Positions 20,286 to 29,372 of a stretch of DNA of 33,589 bases are shown here, piece after piece. Made by a program: the position numbers and the translations under genes. Source of the DNA: Methylophaga lonarensis MPL (GTDB taxonomy: Bacteria > Pseudomonadota > Gammaproteobacteria > Nitrosococcales > Methylophagaceae). The notes beneath the pieces are model-generated. The model was not told where the DNA came from and made no database searches. It saw only the letters and a program-made list of their open reading frames with translations. The DNA lies in assembly GCF_000349205.1 (NCBI RefSeq), contig NZ_APHR01000031.1, forward strand, positions 17 through 33,605. The letters are read 5' to 3'. Numbering within the stretch: the first letter of the stretch is position 1; every line of letters starts with the position of its first letter.

Positions 20286-22382
20286 ATGGCTGCTTCCGAT
20301 CTATCCAAATACCGCAATATCGGTATCTTCGCCCACGTTGATGCCGGTAAGACCACCACGACTGAACGTATTCTTAAACTGACCGGTAAAATCCACAAGA
20401 CTGGTGAGGTTCATGAAGGTGAATCCACCATGGACTTCATGGAACAGGAAGCAGAGCGCGGCATTACCATTCAGTCTGCTGCTACCACTTGTGCCTGGAA
20501 AGGCCATCGCCTGAACGTTATCGATACTCCGGGTCACGTTGACTTCACCATTGAAGTTTATCGTTCACTGAAAGTACTCGACGGCGGTATCGGCGTATTC
20601 TGCGGTAGCGGTGGTGTAGAGCCTCAATCAGAAACCAACTGGCGTTATGCCAACGACTCTGAAGTATCGCGTCTGATCTATGTCAACAAGCTGGATCGTA
20701 TGGGTGCTGATTTCTTCCGTGTTGTGAAGCAGGTCGAAGATGTTTTGGCTGCCACGCCACTGGTGATGGTGCTGCCTATCGGTATCGAAGATGAGTTCAA
20801 AGGTGTGGTTGACCTGCTGACCCGTAAAGCCTGGTACTGGCCTGATGAAAAAGATGCTGAAAACTTCAGCATTGAAGAGCCACCAGCAGAGATGGCTGAT
20901 CAGATCGAAGAATGGCGTGAAAAACTGATCGAGACTGCGGTTGAGCAGGATGACGATCTGATGGAACGCTACCTGGAAGGTGATGAGCCTTCAATCGAAG
21001 AGCTGAAAAAATGCATCCGTAAAGGTACATTGGAACTGGCCTTCTTCCCGACCTACTGCGGTAGCTCGTTCAAAAACAAAGGTCTGCAACTGGTGCTGGA
21101 CGCCGTTGTTGATTACCTGCCTGACCCGACTGAAGTCGATCCACAACCAGAAGTTGATCTGGAAGGCAACGAAACCGGTAATGTCGCCAAAGTTGAAATC
21201 AATGCACCACTGCGCGCACTGGCATTCAAAATCATGGATGACCGTTTCGGCGCGCTGACTTTCGTCCGTGTTTACTCGGGCGAACTGCGTAAAGGCGACA
21301 CCATTCTTAACACCTTCACAGGCAAGACTGAGCGTGTAGGTCGTATGGTGGAAATGCACGCAAACGATCGTAACGAACTGGATTATGCGCACGCCGGTGA
21401 CATCATCGCTATCGTTGGTATGAAAGATGTGCAAACCGGTCACACCCTGTGTGACCCGAAAAACCCGGCCACACTGGAACCAATGGTCTTTCCGGATCCC
21501 GTTATCTCTATCGCCATCGCGCCTAAAGATAAAGGCTCTGCCGAAAAACTGGGCATCGCGCTGGGCAAAATGATCAAAGAAGATCCTTCGTTCCGTGTTG
21601 AAACTGACGAAGACAGTGGCGAAACCATCATGAAAGGCATGGGTGAGCTGCATTTGGATATCAAAGTCGACATCCTCAAGCGTACTCATGGCATCGACGT
21701 TATTGTCGGTGAGCCACAAGTGGCCTACCGTGAAACCATCACACAGCGAGTTGAAGACAGCTACACCCACAAGAAACAATCGGGTGGTTCTGGTCAGTTC
21801 GGTCGTATTGATTACATCATCGAACCAGGTGAGCCAGGCAGCGGTTTCCAATTTGAATCCACTGTTACCGGCGGTACCGTGCCTCGTGAATACTGGCCTG
21901 CAGTTGAAGGCGGTTTCAAGAAGATGATGGGGCGTGGTGTTCTGGCTGGCTTCCCGCTGCTGGACGTTAAAGTTAACCTGTTTGATGGTGCTTTCCACGC
22001 CGTTGACTCATCAGCAATCGCGTTTGAACTGGCAGCGATGGGCGGTTTCCGTCAATCCATTCCTAAAGCCGGTCCGCAACTGCTTGAGCCAATCATGAAA
22101 GTTGACGTGTTCACGCCAGATGACAACGTCGGTGATGTTATCGGTGACTTGAATCGTCGTCGCGGCATGATCAAATCTCAAGATGCTGGCGCTACTGGCG
22201 TTCGTATCAAAGCTGAAGTGCCACTGAGCGAAATGTTCGGTTATATCGGTACGCTGCGTACCATGACTTCTGGTCGTGGTCAGTTCTCAATGGAATTCCT
22301 GCACTATCTGCCATGCCCACGTAACGTGTCAGAAGAAGTTATCAAGGAAACCAAAGAGCGCGAAGCCGCTGCCAAGAAATAA
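20286..22382 (+). CDS. Elongation factor G, EF-G2-type paralogue
   Basis: A 698-residue translational GTPase. Motifs: G1 AHVDAGKTT (16-24), G3 DTPGH (80-84), G4 NKLD (134-137), then domains II to V with [16 protein letters not shown] and the C-terminal [17 protein letters not shown]. Variants such as [18 protein letters not shown] and NKLDRMG resemble the second EF-G of Vibrio and Shewanella rather than the fusA of the str operon; it also stands alone, not beside rpsL/rpsG/tuf. It may share translocation and ribosome-recycling work with a main EF-G, but this is inference. Codon use is strongly biased (GGT, CGT, CTG, GAA), suggesting high expression. AGGA lies 3 bases before the ATG. A terminator follows. 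Confidence 0.93.
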   Translation: MAASDLSKYRNIGIFAHVDAGKTTTTERILKLTGKIHKTGEVHEGESTMDFMEQEAERGITIQSAATTCAWKGHRLNVIDTPGHVDFTIEVYRSLKVLDGGIGVFCGSGGVEPQSETNWRYANDSEVSRLIYVNKLDRMGADFFRVVKQVEDVLAATPLVMVLPIGIEDEFKGVVDLLTRKAWYWPDEKDAENFSIEEPPAEMADQIEEWREKLIETAVEQDDDLMERYLEGDEPSIEELKKCIRKGTLELAFFPTYCGSSFKNKGLQLVLDAVVDYLPDPTEVDPQPEVDLEGNETGNVAKVEINAPLRALAFKIMDDRFGALTFVRVYSGELRKGDTILNTFTGKTERVGRMVEMHANDRNELDYAHAGDIIAIVGMKDVQTGHTLCDPKNPATLEPMVFPDPVISIAIAPKDKGSAEKLGIALGKMIKEDPSFRVETDEDSGETIMKGMGELHLDIKVDILKRTHGIDVIVGEPQVAYRETITQRVEDSYTHKKQSGGSGQFGRIDYIIEPGEPGSGFQFESTVTGGTVPREYWPAVEGGFKKMMGRGVLAGFPLLDVKVNLFDGAFHAVDSSAIAFELAAMGGFRQSIPKAGPQLLEPIMKVDVFTPDDNVGDVIGDLNRRRGMIKSQDAGATGVRIKAEVPLSEMFGYIGTLRTMTSGRGQFSMEFLHYLPCPRNVSEEVIKETKEREAAAKK

Positions 22383-22403
22383 GCAGTCAGCGTTAAAGCT
22401 TGT

Positions 22404-22435
22404 AAAAAAAGGGGCGATTTATCGCCCCTTTTTTT
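22404..22435 (+). terminator. Rho-independent terminator after the EF-G2 gene
   Basis: AAAAAAAGGGGCGA and TCGCCCCTTTTTTT form a long stem around a TTTA loop, ending in a T run. The symmetric A/T flanks would let it work on both strands. It separates EF-G2 from the heme region. Confidence 0.93.
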
Positions 22436-22520
22436 GTGGCTGAAAATTGTCCTTAACCCTTCATATCACTGTATTCAAGTCATGAATTGACTGAGCATTT
22501 GATAGCGGTCACAACTTAAT

Positions 22521-22539
22521 CTAAATGATAATTATTTGT
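22521..22539. promoter_or_regulatory. Possible Fur box upstream of fecR-like gene
   Basis: The 19 bases beginning CTAAATGATAAT match the classical Fur consensus at 12 of 19 positions by my hand alignment, including the contiguous AATGATAAT core. It lies 55 bases before the FecR start and contains a GATAAT that could itself be a -10 hexamer. Iron repression would fit the genes downstream. Confidence 0.45.
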
Positions 22540-22594
22540 CATTGGCGACATGATTGGTGAAAATAGTTGTGGCAAGTGAGATTTTGAGACAGTC

Positions 22595-23551
22595 ATGGAC
22601 AAGATAAAACACAGTCAATCGGCTTCGGGGGGAAACGCCATCCAGCAGGCGTGTGCCTGGATGGCGAGGTTATGGGCGGATGATGCTACCGACAAAGATC
22701 ATGCGGCCTGTCTTGCATGGCGGCAAACTGCGCCAGAACACGAACAAGCCTGGCAGCAGGTCTCACAGCTCCAACAACGATTCAATCAACTACCCGAACC
22801 GCAAATTGGTAGCAAACTGTTACGGCAGCGTACACAGATTTCACGTCGTCAATTCCTGTCTCTTGGTGGGCTGGGGCTTGGTGTAGGTTTGCTCTCGGCA
22901 GGTCATCTCGGTTCGAACTATTTGTATTCGACTGACTACGCTACGAAAACCGGCGAAATACAAAATACAACACTGGCGGATGGTACACGGCTGTTTCTCA
23001 ATACTGGCAGCCGGGTAGATATAGATTTTAATCAGCATAAACGTGAAATCCTGTTGCATGCCGGTGAAATTTATATTGAAACTGCGCCACATCCGTTACC
23101 GCTGACTGTCATTTCCCGTCAGGGCAGTCTGGTACCACTGGGCACTCGCTTTTCGGTTCGATTGCTGGAGCAGCACGCCCGACTGGCGGTGTATGAGGGC
23201 AGGGTACAGATTCAGCCAGCACAATCGACGGAAAGCAGAGTGATAGAGTCAGGGCTTGGTGCCAATTTCAGTCGCAATGGTTTTTTGGCTGACTATGCGG
23301 TTAATGCGTCTGGCATGGCCTGGACAGCTCATAAGCTGGCGGTGGCAAATATGCCATTAACCGAGTTTATCGACGAGTTATCACGGTATCGTTCTGGTCG
23401 ATTACGGGCCAGTCCCGAGCTTGCATCGTTAACTGTCACCGGCGTGTTTTCCTTGAAAGATACTGATCGTGTACTGGCTCAACTGACTGATATTTTGCCT
23501 GTAAAACTGCAAAGCTACTCTTCATTCTGGGTGAACGTTCTACCAGGCTGA
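22595..23551 (+). CDS. FecR-type transmembrane regulator (anti-sigma/sigma activator)
   Basis: A 318-residue FecR family protein. The cytoplasmic N-terminal domain (about 13-65; AWMARLWADD, AWRQTAPEHEQAWQQV) is the part that binds ECF sigma factors. A single membrane segment (about 88-108) is preceded by SRRQFLSL (83-90), resembling a twin-arginine signal. The periplasmic FecR domain (about 118-210; LADGTRLFLNTGSRV, LGTRFSVR) is followed by a C-terminal STN-like domain (about 248-312) that in this family touches the receptor's signalling domain. Neighbours agree: the next gene is an STN-containing TonB receptor. No sigma-factor gene lies beside it, which is unusual because fecI-like genes normally come first. 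A Fur-like site lies upstream. Confidence 0.92.
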   Translation: MDKIKHSQSASGGNAIQQACAWMARLWADDATDKDHAACLAWRQTAPEHEQAWQQVSQLQQRFNQLPEPQIGSKLLRQRTQISRRQFLSLGGLGLGVGLLSAGHLGSNYLYSTDYATKTGEIQNTTLADGTRLFLNTGSRVDIDFNQHKREILLHAGEIYIETAPHPLPLTVISRQGSLVPLGTRFSVRLLEQHARLAVYEGRVQIQPAQSTESRVIESGLGANFSRNGFLADYAVNASGMAWTAHKLAVANMPLTEFIDELSRYRSGRLRASPELASLTVTGVFSLKDTDRVLAQLTDILPVKLQSYSSFWVNVLPG

Positions 23552-23606
23552 CAACTCGAGATGTGTTCAATTCATGCTTGGCTTGCCCGGCACGATTTAT
23601 GTAAAT

Positions 23607-23625
23607 AAAAATGATTAGCAATTAG
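23607..23625. promoter_or_regulatory. Possible Fur box upstream of the TonB receptor
   Basis: The 19 bases AAAAATGATTAGCAATTAG match the Fur consensus at 11 of 19 positions by hand alignment. They abut the shared promoter-like element at 23627, so iron repression could overlie sigma-dependent activation. This is weak evidence alone. Confidence 0.3.
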
Positions 23626-23626
23626 A

Positions 23627-23655
23627 TTACGGATTTTGCGATCTCATTCGGTATA
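23627..23655 (+). promoter_or_regulatory. Shared promoter-like element, copy 1 (receptor)
   Basis: TTACGGA, seven unconserved bases, then ATCTCATTCGGTATA. The same two blocks with the same 7-base gap occur at 30722-30750 before the heme oxygenase gene. The element ends 35 bases before the receptor ATG. Two conserved blocks with GGA in the upstream one resemble an ECF-sigma -35/-10 pair, as expected for FecR-linked signalling. The sigma assignment is inference; the repeat itself is plain in the sequence. Confidence 0.65.
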
Positions 23656-23690
23656 CAGATTACATACTGTTAAATGAGGTTAAGATCCAC

Positions 23691-26600
23691 ATGTCGTCGC
23701 GTTCAGTTTTACGACTTAAACCACTCTTTGTCAGCCTGTGTCTGGCGAGTTTTAGTCCGTTGCACAGCACTTCTGTTAGTGCAGAAATAGAGTTATATCA
23801 AACACACACCTTCAATATTCCCGGCGGTAGTCTTGATCAGGTATTGAATCAGTTTGGCTTGGAAGCCGGACTGGAGCTATATGTTGATGGTGCCTTATTG
23901 CAAGGCCACAGCAGCAGTGGCTTGAATGGTGAGTACGGGGCACTGCATGGCTTACGTACGCTGTTGCGTGATACCGGCCTTGTCGCTATCCAGCAGGCGG
24001 ATGGTGCTTATCGGATCAGCTCGCCGGAAATCCTGTATCAGGACAATGATCTGGCAGAGTCCATCCACCTGGAGACTATCGATGTTGTCGGTAATCAGTT
24101 TGCCCTGACTCGGGATGAGCAGGGGTATAACGAAGTGTTTGATCGGGATATCTCAACCAGCTACATCGGCAAAACAGAAATTGAACGTTACAAGGGTGCC
24201 AGCCCGGCAGATTTGCTGAATGGCGTTGCCGGCGTGTTTAGTGGTGATTCCCGCAATAGTGGTGCGATAGATCCCAATATCCGCGGCATTCAAGGTCCTG
24301 GTCGGGTGCCATTGACCATTGATGGGACAGAACAGGCCATTACTGTCTGGCGGGGGTATAACGGGGCTTCCAATCGTAGCTACATTGACCCAAATCTGAT
24401 TGGCAATATTCAGATCATTAAAGGGCCTAACCTGGAACGCAATGTCTATAGTGGTGTGGGTGGCGCTATTGTCGCCAGAACCATTGATGTTGATGACATC
24501 GTCAAACCGGGTGAGGACTTTGGTGCCGAGCTGAAGATCGAAGGCAGTAGCGGCTCAGTCGGGCCGCGAGTGCCCAGATTATCAACCGGTATGGATTACC
24601 GAGATGTCCCAGGATTCACACCAGGGGCAATTAATTCTTTTAGCGATCCAACACTGCGGGTCGAGCCGAAAAACAGCCGCGACTACAATCCGTTTTCTGG
24701 CGAAGACTATGCATTACGTCTGGCAGTGGGCAAACGTCATGAATACTTTGATGCCATGGTGGCCTACGCCTATCGGGAAAAAGGTAATCATTATTCCGGC
24801 AAAAGTAATGCCGGCTATTATTCAACCCCTTATAACAGTGCTGGCAGCTCACTGGCGGAGCTCAATCCAATTCAAGGCCTGGCGGTTGCTTTTCCTCCCG
24901 GTACCGAAGTGTTGAATACATCCAGTGAAATGGAATCCTGCTGGGCAAACTGACCTGGAAAATCAGTGATGAGCAAAGCCTGAGTTTTACTGCCCGCCGA
25001 TCAGACAGTCTGTATGGCGAAGTGATGCCATCACGAATTCGTGCAAGTGGTTACGGTGAAGATTCAGGCAGAATTCAGTGGCCACTGAGCCAGGTGGATG
25101 CTCGGGCGTTTAACCTCGAATACAAATTGAATCCACAAGCCAACCCCTGGCTGGATTTTTATTCCAATATCTGGTTTACCGATACCCGTAGTGATACCTA
25201 CACGGCTGGTGGACCACCAAATTTTGCCTTCTCAGCTAGTGATCCGATTATTTTTGATGCCGGACTTCGTAGTCAGAATAACGAGCGAACCGGTGTCACC
25301 CTCAGTAACAAGCTGGCCTTATTGGATTCACTTGATCTCACGCTGGGAGGTAATTGGCAATACGAAAAACTTCGTTCCGAAGGGCTTGAATATGACCCGG
25401 ATAATTGGAACGGCAGTTTCAGTTTACCCCGCGCTGGCCGCCGACAGGAATGGGAGGGCAACTTCAATTTTGACTGGCGGCCAACCAATCGTCTGAGCTT
25501 TAGCGCCGGTGCGCGTTATTCCTCCTACTGGGCCTTTGATGATTATCTGGATGAACAGCAAAAAGCGGGCAATATGCCGACCAGTGTCACGGCTTATCAT
25601 GGTCGGGTGGTATCCGGTTATACCAATTACACATCAACTCAAGATGATTGGGATAACGTCTATCAGGAACAATACAATTACTTTATCAGTGAAGGTGCGA
25701 CTCCTTTCATAGCAGAGTTGTTAGCCACAGTTTCAGCTAACAACCAAGCTCCGGTTGGTCAGGTCATTCAATTGGAACAGCTTGCCGTTTGGTATCACGA
25801 TGGCAAAGGCAATTATTTGTCAGCCAATAACCCTTGTGAAAATGGCGAATTATCCAATATCGACGATTGCACAGCATGGCAAGAGACACAGACTGGAGGA
25901 GAGTCAGCCGAAGTCACGGCTTTGCGCGAAGAGTTGGCCTATGAAGCCGATACCACTGCCAAAACCAAGCGTGGCCGTGCCTGGGTGCCGTTTTTCTCTG
26001 CGACTTATCAACTGACTGAGGCCAGCCGTATTTACTTTCGGCATAGTCAGGCAAAACGTTATCCCAGCATGTTTGAAAGTACCATCGGTTTTTCTGCCAA
26101 CCAAAACCCTTACTACGATATTGAGCCGGAACATGCCTTTAACTACGAACTGGCCTTTGTCCAAGATCTAACGCCCTGGCTAAATGCGGAATATGCCGAT
26201 TTCAAAGTCGCCTACTTTCAGCATAAGACTAAAAATCTTATCGAACGCGATCAGTGGTGGCGGTTTAGCAATATCGACCAGCAAACCATTCGCGGAGCTG
26301 AAATACAGGCCCGTTTTGATACTGGACGCTTTTTTACCAACCTGGGTCTGTCTTATACCTTCGAAAATGAGGTTTGTGATAAAGCCACTTCAGATTCTCT
26401 TAGTCGAATAAGTGGCGCAGCAGGAACAGCAAGTTTGCCCATTTCCCGCTGTGTTCAGGATGGTTTTATTGGCAGTTACTTGTTGACACAAGCCATTCCC
26501 GAACTGTCCGGCACACTGACGTTGGGCGGCCGATTTCTGGAGAGAAAACTCGAGTTGGGTACTCGACTCAGCTACTACAAAGGTCACAGCAATAAGGACC

Positions 26601-26827
26601 TTGAGGAGTATGTGCAGTACTACCGTAATTTCGGTGTTAACAGCCCATATACCTGGGGAAACCTGCTGACGGTTGATGCTTATGCCAACTACCGGATTAA
26701 CAACGATATCAGCATTGAACTGCTGGGTACCAATCTGACCGATCAGTATTACGTTGACCCGGCTACCCGTTCAATGATGGCGGCACCGGGCAGAGTAATT
26801 AAGCTGAGCCTGACCATGAATTTTTAA
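23691..26827 (+). CDS. TonB-dependent heme/hemophore receptor with STN signalling domain, frame broken by one missing base
   Basis: With one base restored near 24935-24940 this is a 1045-residue outer-membrane receptor. Order: signal peptide (about 1-31, cleavage after SVSA), STN domain (about 37-110; FNIPGGSLDQVLNQFG), TonB-box-like ETIDVVG, plug (about 150-265; DPNIRGIQG, IEIIKGP-like IQIIKGP), then the beta barrel ending in LSLTMNF with terminal phenylalanine. The first frame stops at 24953 after NTSSEMES; the second frame continues directly with LGKLTWKISDEQSLSFTARR from 24941, so no coding sequence is lost. Substrate is inferred from context: the hemophore, Slam and heme oxygenase genes downstream indicate heme or heme-loaded hemophore. 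STN plus upstream FecR indicate a transducer-type receptor. Confidence 0.9.
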
Positions 26828-26918
26828 AGCATTTACGAATTGGGGCAACGCTCCAATAGACGGCAAGCGGAGGTTTTCTGCATGCCAACTTTCAATGTTG
26901 ATAACAAGGAGTTTCACC

Positions 26919-27749
26919 ATGCAAACAAAAGATTTTTTCAAACACGCCAAACTGGCTGGCAATATCGCGCTGGCTAGCAGCCTGCTAATGGCAGCTGCCC
27001 AAGTGCAGGCAGCCCCCTGGGCCGGTACCCAGAGCGCAGCGGTGAGTGGCTATCAATATATTCAGGTTGGTGTTTCAAATGTACCTTTTGGTCCTCACTC
27101 CTGGGGTAATGCAGGTATTGGTATATCCAACTTTCCTTTGCTGGGTGTCACAGCAAGAGTTGACTTTGAGGGACTGACCAATGATTTAACAGGTCCAATC
27201 TATCATCTGGACTTTGCAATCACCGAAGCGCCAGAAACGCATGACGAGTTGGGTGTATTTAGTTTTGCTCGGGCGGGTGATGGCGATGTCTGGTTTGGTG
27301 AATGGTCAGAAAATGGTAATACTGTTTCTGGTGGCACCACCTACAACGGGCGTCAGGTTTACTACCATGGCGATAATGCAGATCAGTCAATTCCAGGTTC
27401 ATTCTCTTCGCCGGTACAAATTAAATATAACGTAACTGGCATTAACAACCAGTTCAGCACAGTAGGTGTGATGGCTGGTGAGTTTGAGGCCAACTTCTAT
27501 GGTGTTTACGGCACATTGACTGGTGATATCCAGGATACTGCCGGATTCATAATTGATATTGGGACTGCTGAGATTTCATCTTCAGCCGCGATTTCCGGTT
27601 CTGGTGCGGTTGCGTCTGATAACAGCGGTACTCTGGCGACTGGTGGTGCCATATCAGGCAATTTCTTCAATAACCATGATGCTGTAGCGGGGATTATCGA
27701 CTTCGCTGGTACACAGTACGACACTGCCTTTGGTGGTCAAGCACAGTAA
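26919..27749 (+). CDS. Secreted hemophilin/HphA-like hemophore (Slam substrate)
   Basis: A 276-residue protein with a signal peptide (cleavage near VQA-AP, residue 31/32) and no cysteine at all, so it is not a lipoprotein. The N-terminal two thirds form a tyrosine/glycine-rich, probably beta-sandwich region; the end (about 188-276) looks like the small TbpB-type beta barrel, closing with GNFFNNHDAVAGIIDFAGTQYD and FGG. This two-part architecture, and the Slam gene directly downstream, match hemophilin of Haemophilus and HphA of Acinetobacter, Slam-dependent secreted heme carriers. Mature histidines available as heme ligands are H60, H96, H108, H150 and H253; which bind heme is not visible. 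AAGGAG lies 7 bases before the ATG at 26919; the in-frame start at 26895 lacks this. A terminator-like hairpin follows. Confidence 0.82.
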   Translation: MQTKDFFKHAKLAGNIALASSLLMAAAQVQAAPWAGTQSAAVSGYQYIQVGVSNVPFGPHSWGNAGIGISNFPLLGVTARVDFEGLTNDLTGPIYHLDFAITEAPETHDELGVFSFARAGDGDVWFGEWSENGNTVSGGTTYNGRQVYYHGDNADQSIPGSFSSPVQIKYNVTGINNQFSTVGVMAGEFEANFYGVYGTLTGDIQDTAGFIIDIGTAEISSSAAISGSGAVASDNSGTLATGGAISGNFFNNHDAVAGIIDFAGTQYDTAFGGQAQ

Positions 27750-27794
27750 TACACTGCCTGACTGATAGGGAAATCAGTTAAGTAGTGCTTCAAC

Positions 27795-27832
27795 AAGCAA
27801 GCGCCTGTGTTCAGGCGCTTGCTTCCTTTTTC
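27795..27832 (+). terminator. Hairpin with T tract between hemophore and Slam genes
   Basis: A perfect 13-bp stem (27795-27807, AAGCAAGCGCCTG, with 27812-27824) with a TGTT loop is followed by CCTTTTTC. It could end most transcripts after the hemophore, letting a minority read into the Slam gene, or protect the hemophore mRNA 3' end. The short T run makes partial read-through plausible. Confidence 0.75.
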
Positions 27833-27851
27833 TGCTGAAAGCCACCGGACT

Positions 27852-29360
27852 ATGTCACCTGAATCACGATTATTAGTTGCATCTCGTTGCAAACGGATGC
27901 TTCTCGCCGCATTTTTTTGCTGTCAGTTCATTAGCCTGAGTGGTTGGGCTAATGATAAGGATACTTCGCTACGATTGAATCAAAGTATTGAGCTGCAATC
28001 CAGCCAGCAGGAAAGGCAAATTCTCAAGGATGAAGAGTATCTGCGAGGGCAGCGGCCCACCCTGACCATTGACGGTACGACCCATACCATCGAACACAAC
28101 GTCAATGATGTTGGACGGGCGTTGTATTTGTCTATTCAACAGCGGCAATGGCCAGCGGTGCTGTATTTTCTGGATGAATATCTGACATTCCCTGATGCAG
28201 ATCCGATGCTGATTGCCTATGCACAAGGTTCGCTGGCCAGATTACGAGGCGAGATGAAGCTGGCGGAAAGCGAGTTCAGAAAACTGCTTGATATTCAGCC
28301 TGATTTTCTGCTCGGACAGCTGGAGTTGGCGCGGGTGTTATTTGAAAACCGTAAAGATGCCGATTCCGAAGCCATGTTTCAGCAGATTGCCGTGACTCTG
28401 GATCCCGCTGATGCTCGTCATCAGGGCGTGTTGACAACGGTAGACAGTTTTTTGCAGGCGGTTGACAGACGCCAATCCTGGCAGGGCTCTGTTGCGATGG
28501 GTGCGGTCTGGTCAGATAACCTGAATCAGACATCCGAGAGTTATACCTGTCTGCTCTATTACGGTTCAGTGTGTCTGTTTGAACGCCAGACGCCAGATGC
28601 TATCAAAGCGCATGGGCTTGATTATGAGATGACCTTGAACAGGCGCTTTGCATTGTCGGGGCATCATGGTGTGTTTTTTCGCGGGCTGTTGTTTGGGCAA
28701 AGTTATAAAGAGCATTCTATTTATAACGAAAGCCAAATCAGTACGCAGTTCGGTTACAGCTACCACAATATGCGTAACCAGTATTCGTTGGCTCCCACCT
28801 TTGAGTTTTCTCGTTACGGCAATGATTCGCTTTATGGTGCCTGGGGTCTGAATGCAGAGTGGCAGCACTATTTCAGCGATAAAGTGATGTTCAAACTGGA
28901 GACAAGTTATAAGGATCAGCAGTACCGGAAAAGCGTACTTGCCGATCAGTATGATGGCGATATCTGGTCTGCGTTTGCGACCGCCTGGTATGTCTTACCG
29001 AATAACTGGACAGTGTTTGGTGGCCTGGACTGGACCCGGAAAAAAGCCCAAATCAAACAACTCGCCTACGAACAGCTGGGGGTCAGAGCGGGTGTGGCCA
29101 AAACCTTTAATCAGTACGTCAATGCCGTGTTGTTTGCTTCGTATCGTGAGCGTGAACATGATGCGTTTAGCCCATTGTTTGGTGAACAACGCAAGGATCG
29201 AGAACAAAACTATACCTTGATTGTGCGCTTCCCCGGTCTTGCCATGTATGGCATGGAACCCAATCTGACTTTCAAGCACCGCAAGGTCGATAGCAACATT
29301 GACTGGCTGTATGCCTATGAACGCAACAGTGTCAGCCTGAAACTGCAAAAAAACTTCTGA
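27852..29360 (+). CDS. Slam-type outer-membrane exporter (surface lipoprotein assembly modulator, DUF560)
   Basis: A 502-residue protein: signal peptide (about 1-33), a periplasmic helical region with TPR-like repeats (about 93-195; ALYLSIQQRQWPAVLYFLDEYL, LDIQPDFLLGQLELARVLFENR), and a C-terminal beta barrel (about 207-502) rich in alternating aromatic strands, with VWSDNLNQTSES at its start and a terminal phenylalanine. This is the Slam/DUF560 plan. Slam proteins move surface lipoproteins or soluble hemophores across the outer membrane; the neighbouring cysteine-free hemophore is the probable substrate. I start at the ATG at 27852. An earlier GTG at 27807 lies within the hairpin stem, and an ATG at 27897 would leave a short signal peptide. 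Its ribosome site is weak. Confidence 0.9.
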   Translation: MSPESRLLVASRCKRMLLAAFFCCQFISLSGWANDKDTSLRLNQSIELQSSQQERQILKDEEYLRGQRPTLTIDGTTHTIEHNVNDVGRALYLSIQQRQWPAVLYFLDEYLTFPDADPMLIAYAQGSLARLRGEMKLAESEFRKLLDIQPDFLLGQLELARVLFENRKDADSEAMFQQIAVTLDPADARHQGVLTTVDSFLQAVDRRQSWQGSVAMGAVWSDNLNQTSESYTCLLYYGSVCLFERQTPDAIKAHGLDYEMTLNRRFALSGHHGVFFRGLLFGQSYKEHSIYNESQISTQFGYSYHNMRNQYSLAPTFEFSRYGNDSLYGAWGLNAEWQHYFSDKVMFKLETSYKDQQYRKSVLADQYDGDIWSAFATAWYVLPNNWTVFGGLDWTRKKAQIKQLAYEQLGVRAGVAKTFNQYVNAVLFASYREREHDAFSPLFGEQRKDREQNYTLIVRFPGLAMYGMEPNLTFKHRKVDSNIDWLYAYERNSVSLKLQKNF

Positions 29361-29372
29361 GGATTAAAGATC

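Noticed and set aside
20991-21998. Long antisense reading frame (335 codons) inside the EF-G2 gene
   Set aside because: It is a shadow of a highly codon-biased gene; the translation has no recognisable domain and no ribosome site, while the + strand product is unmistakable.
26840-26856. Hairpin TTGGGGC-AAC-GCTCCAA after the receptor gene as a terminator
   Set aside because: Short stem with a G-T pair, a tight three-base loop and no T tract; more likely chance or a minor mRNA feature.
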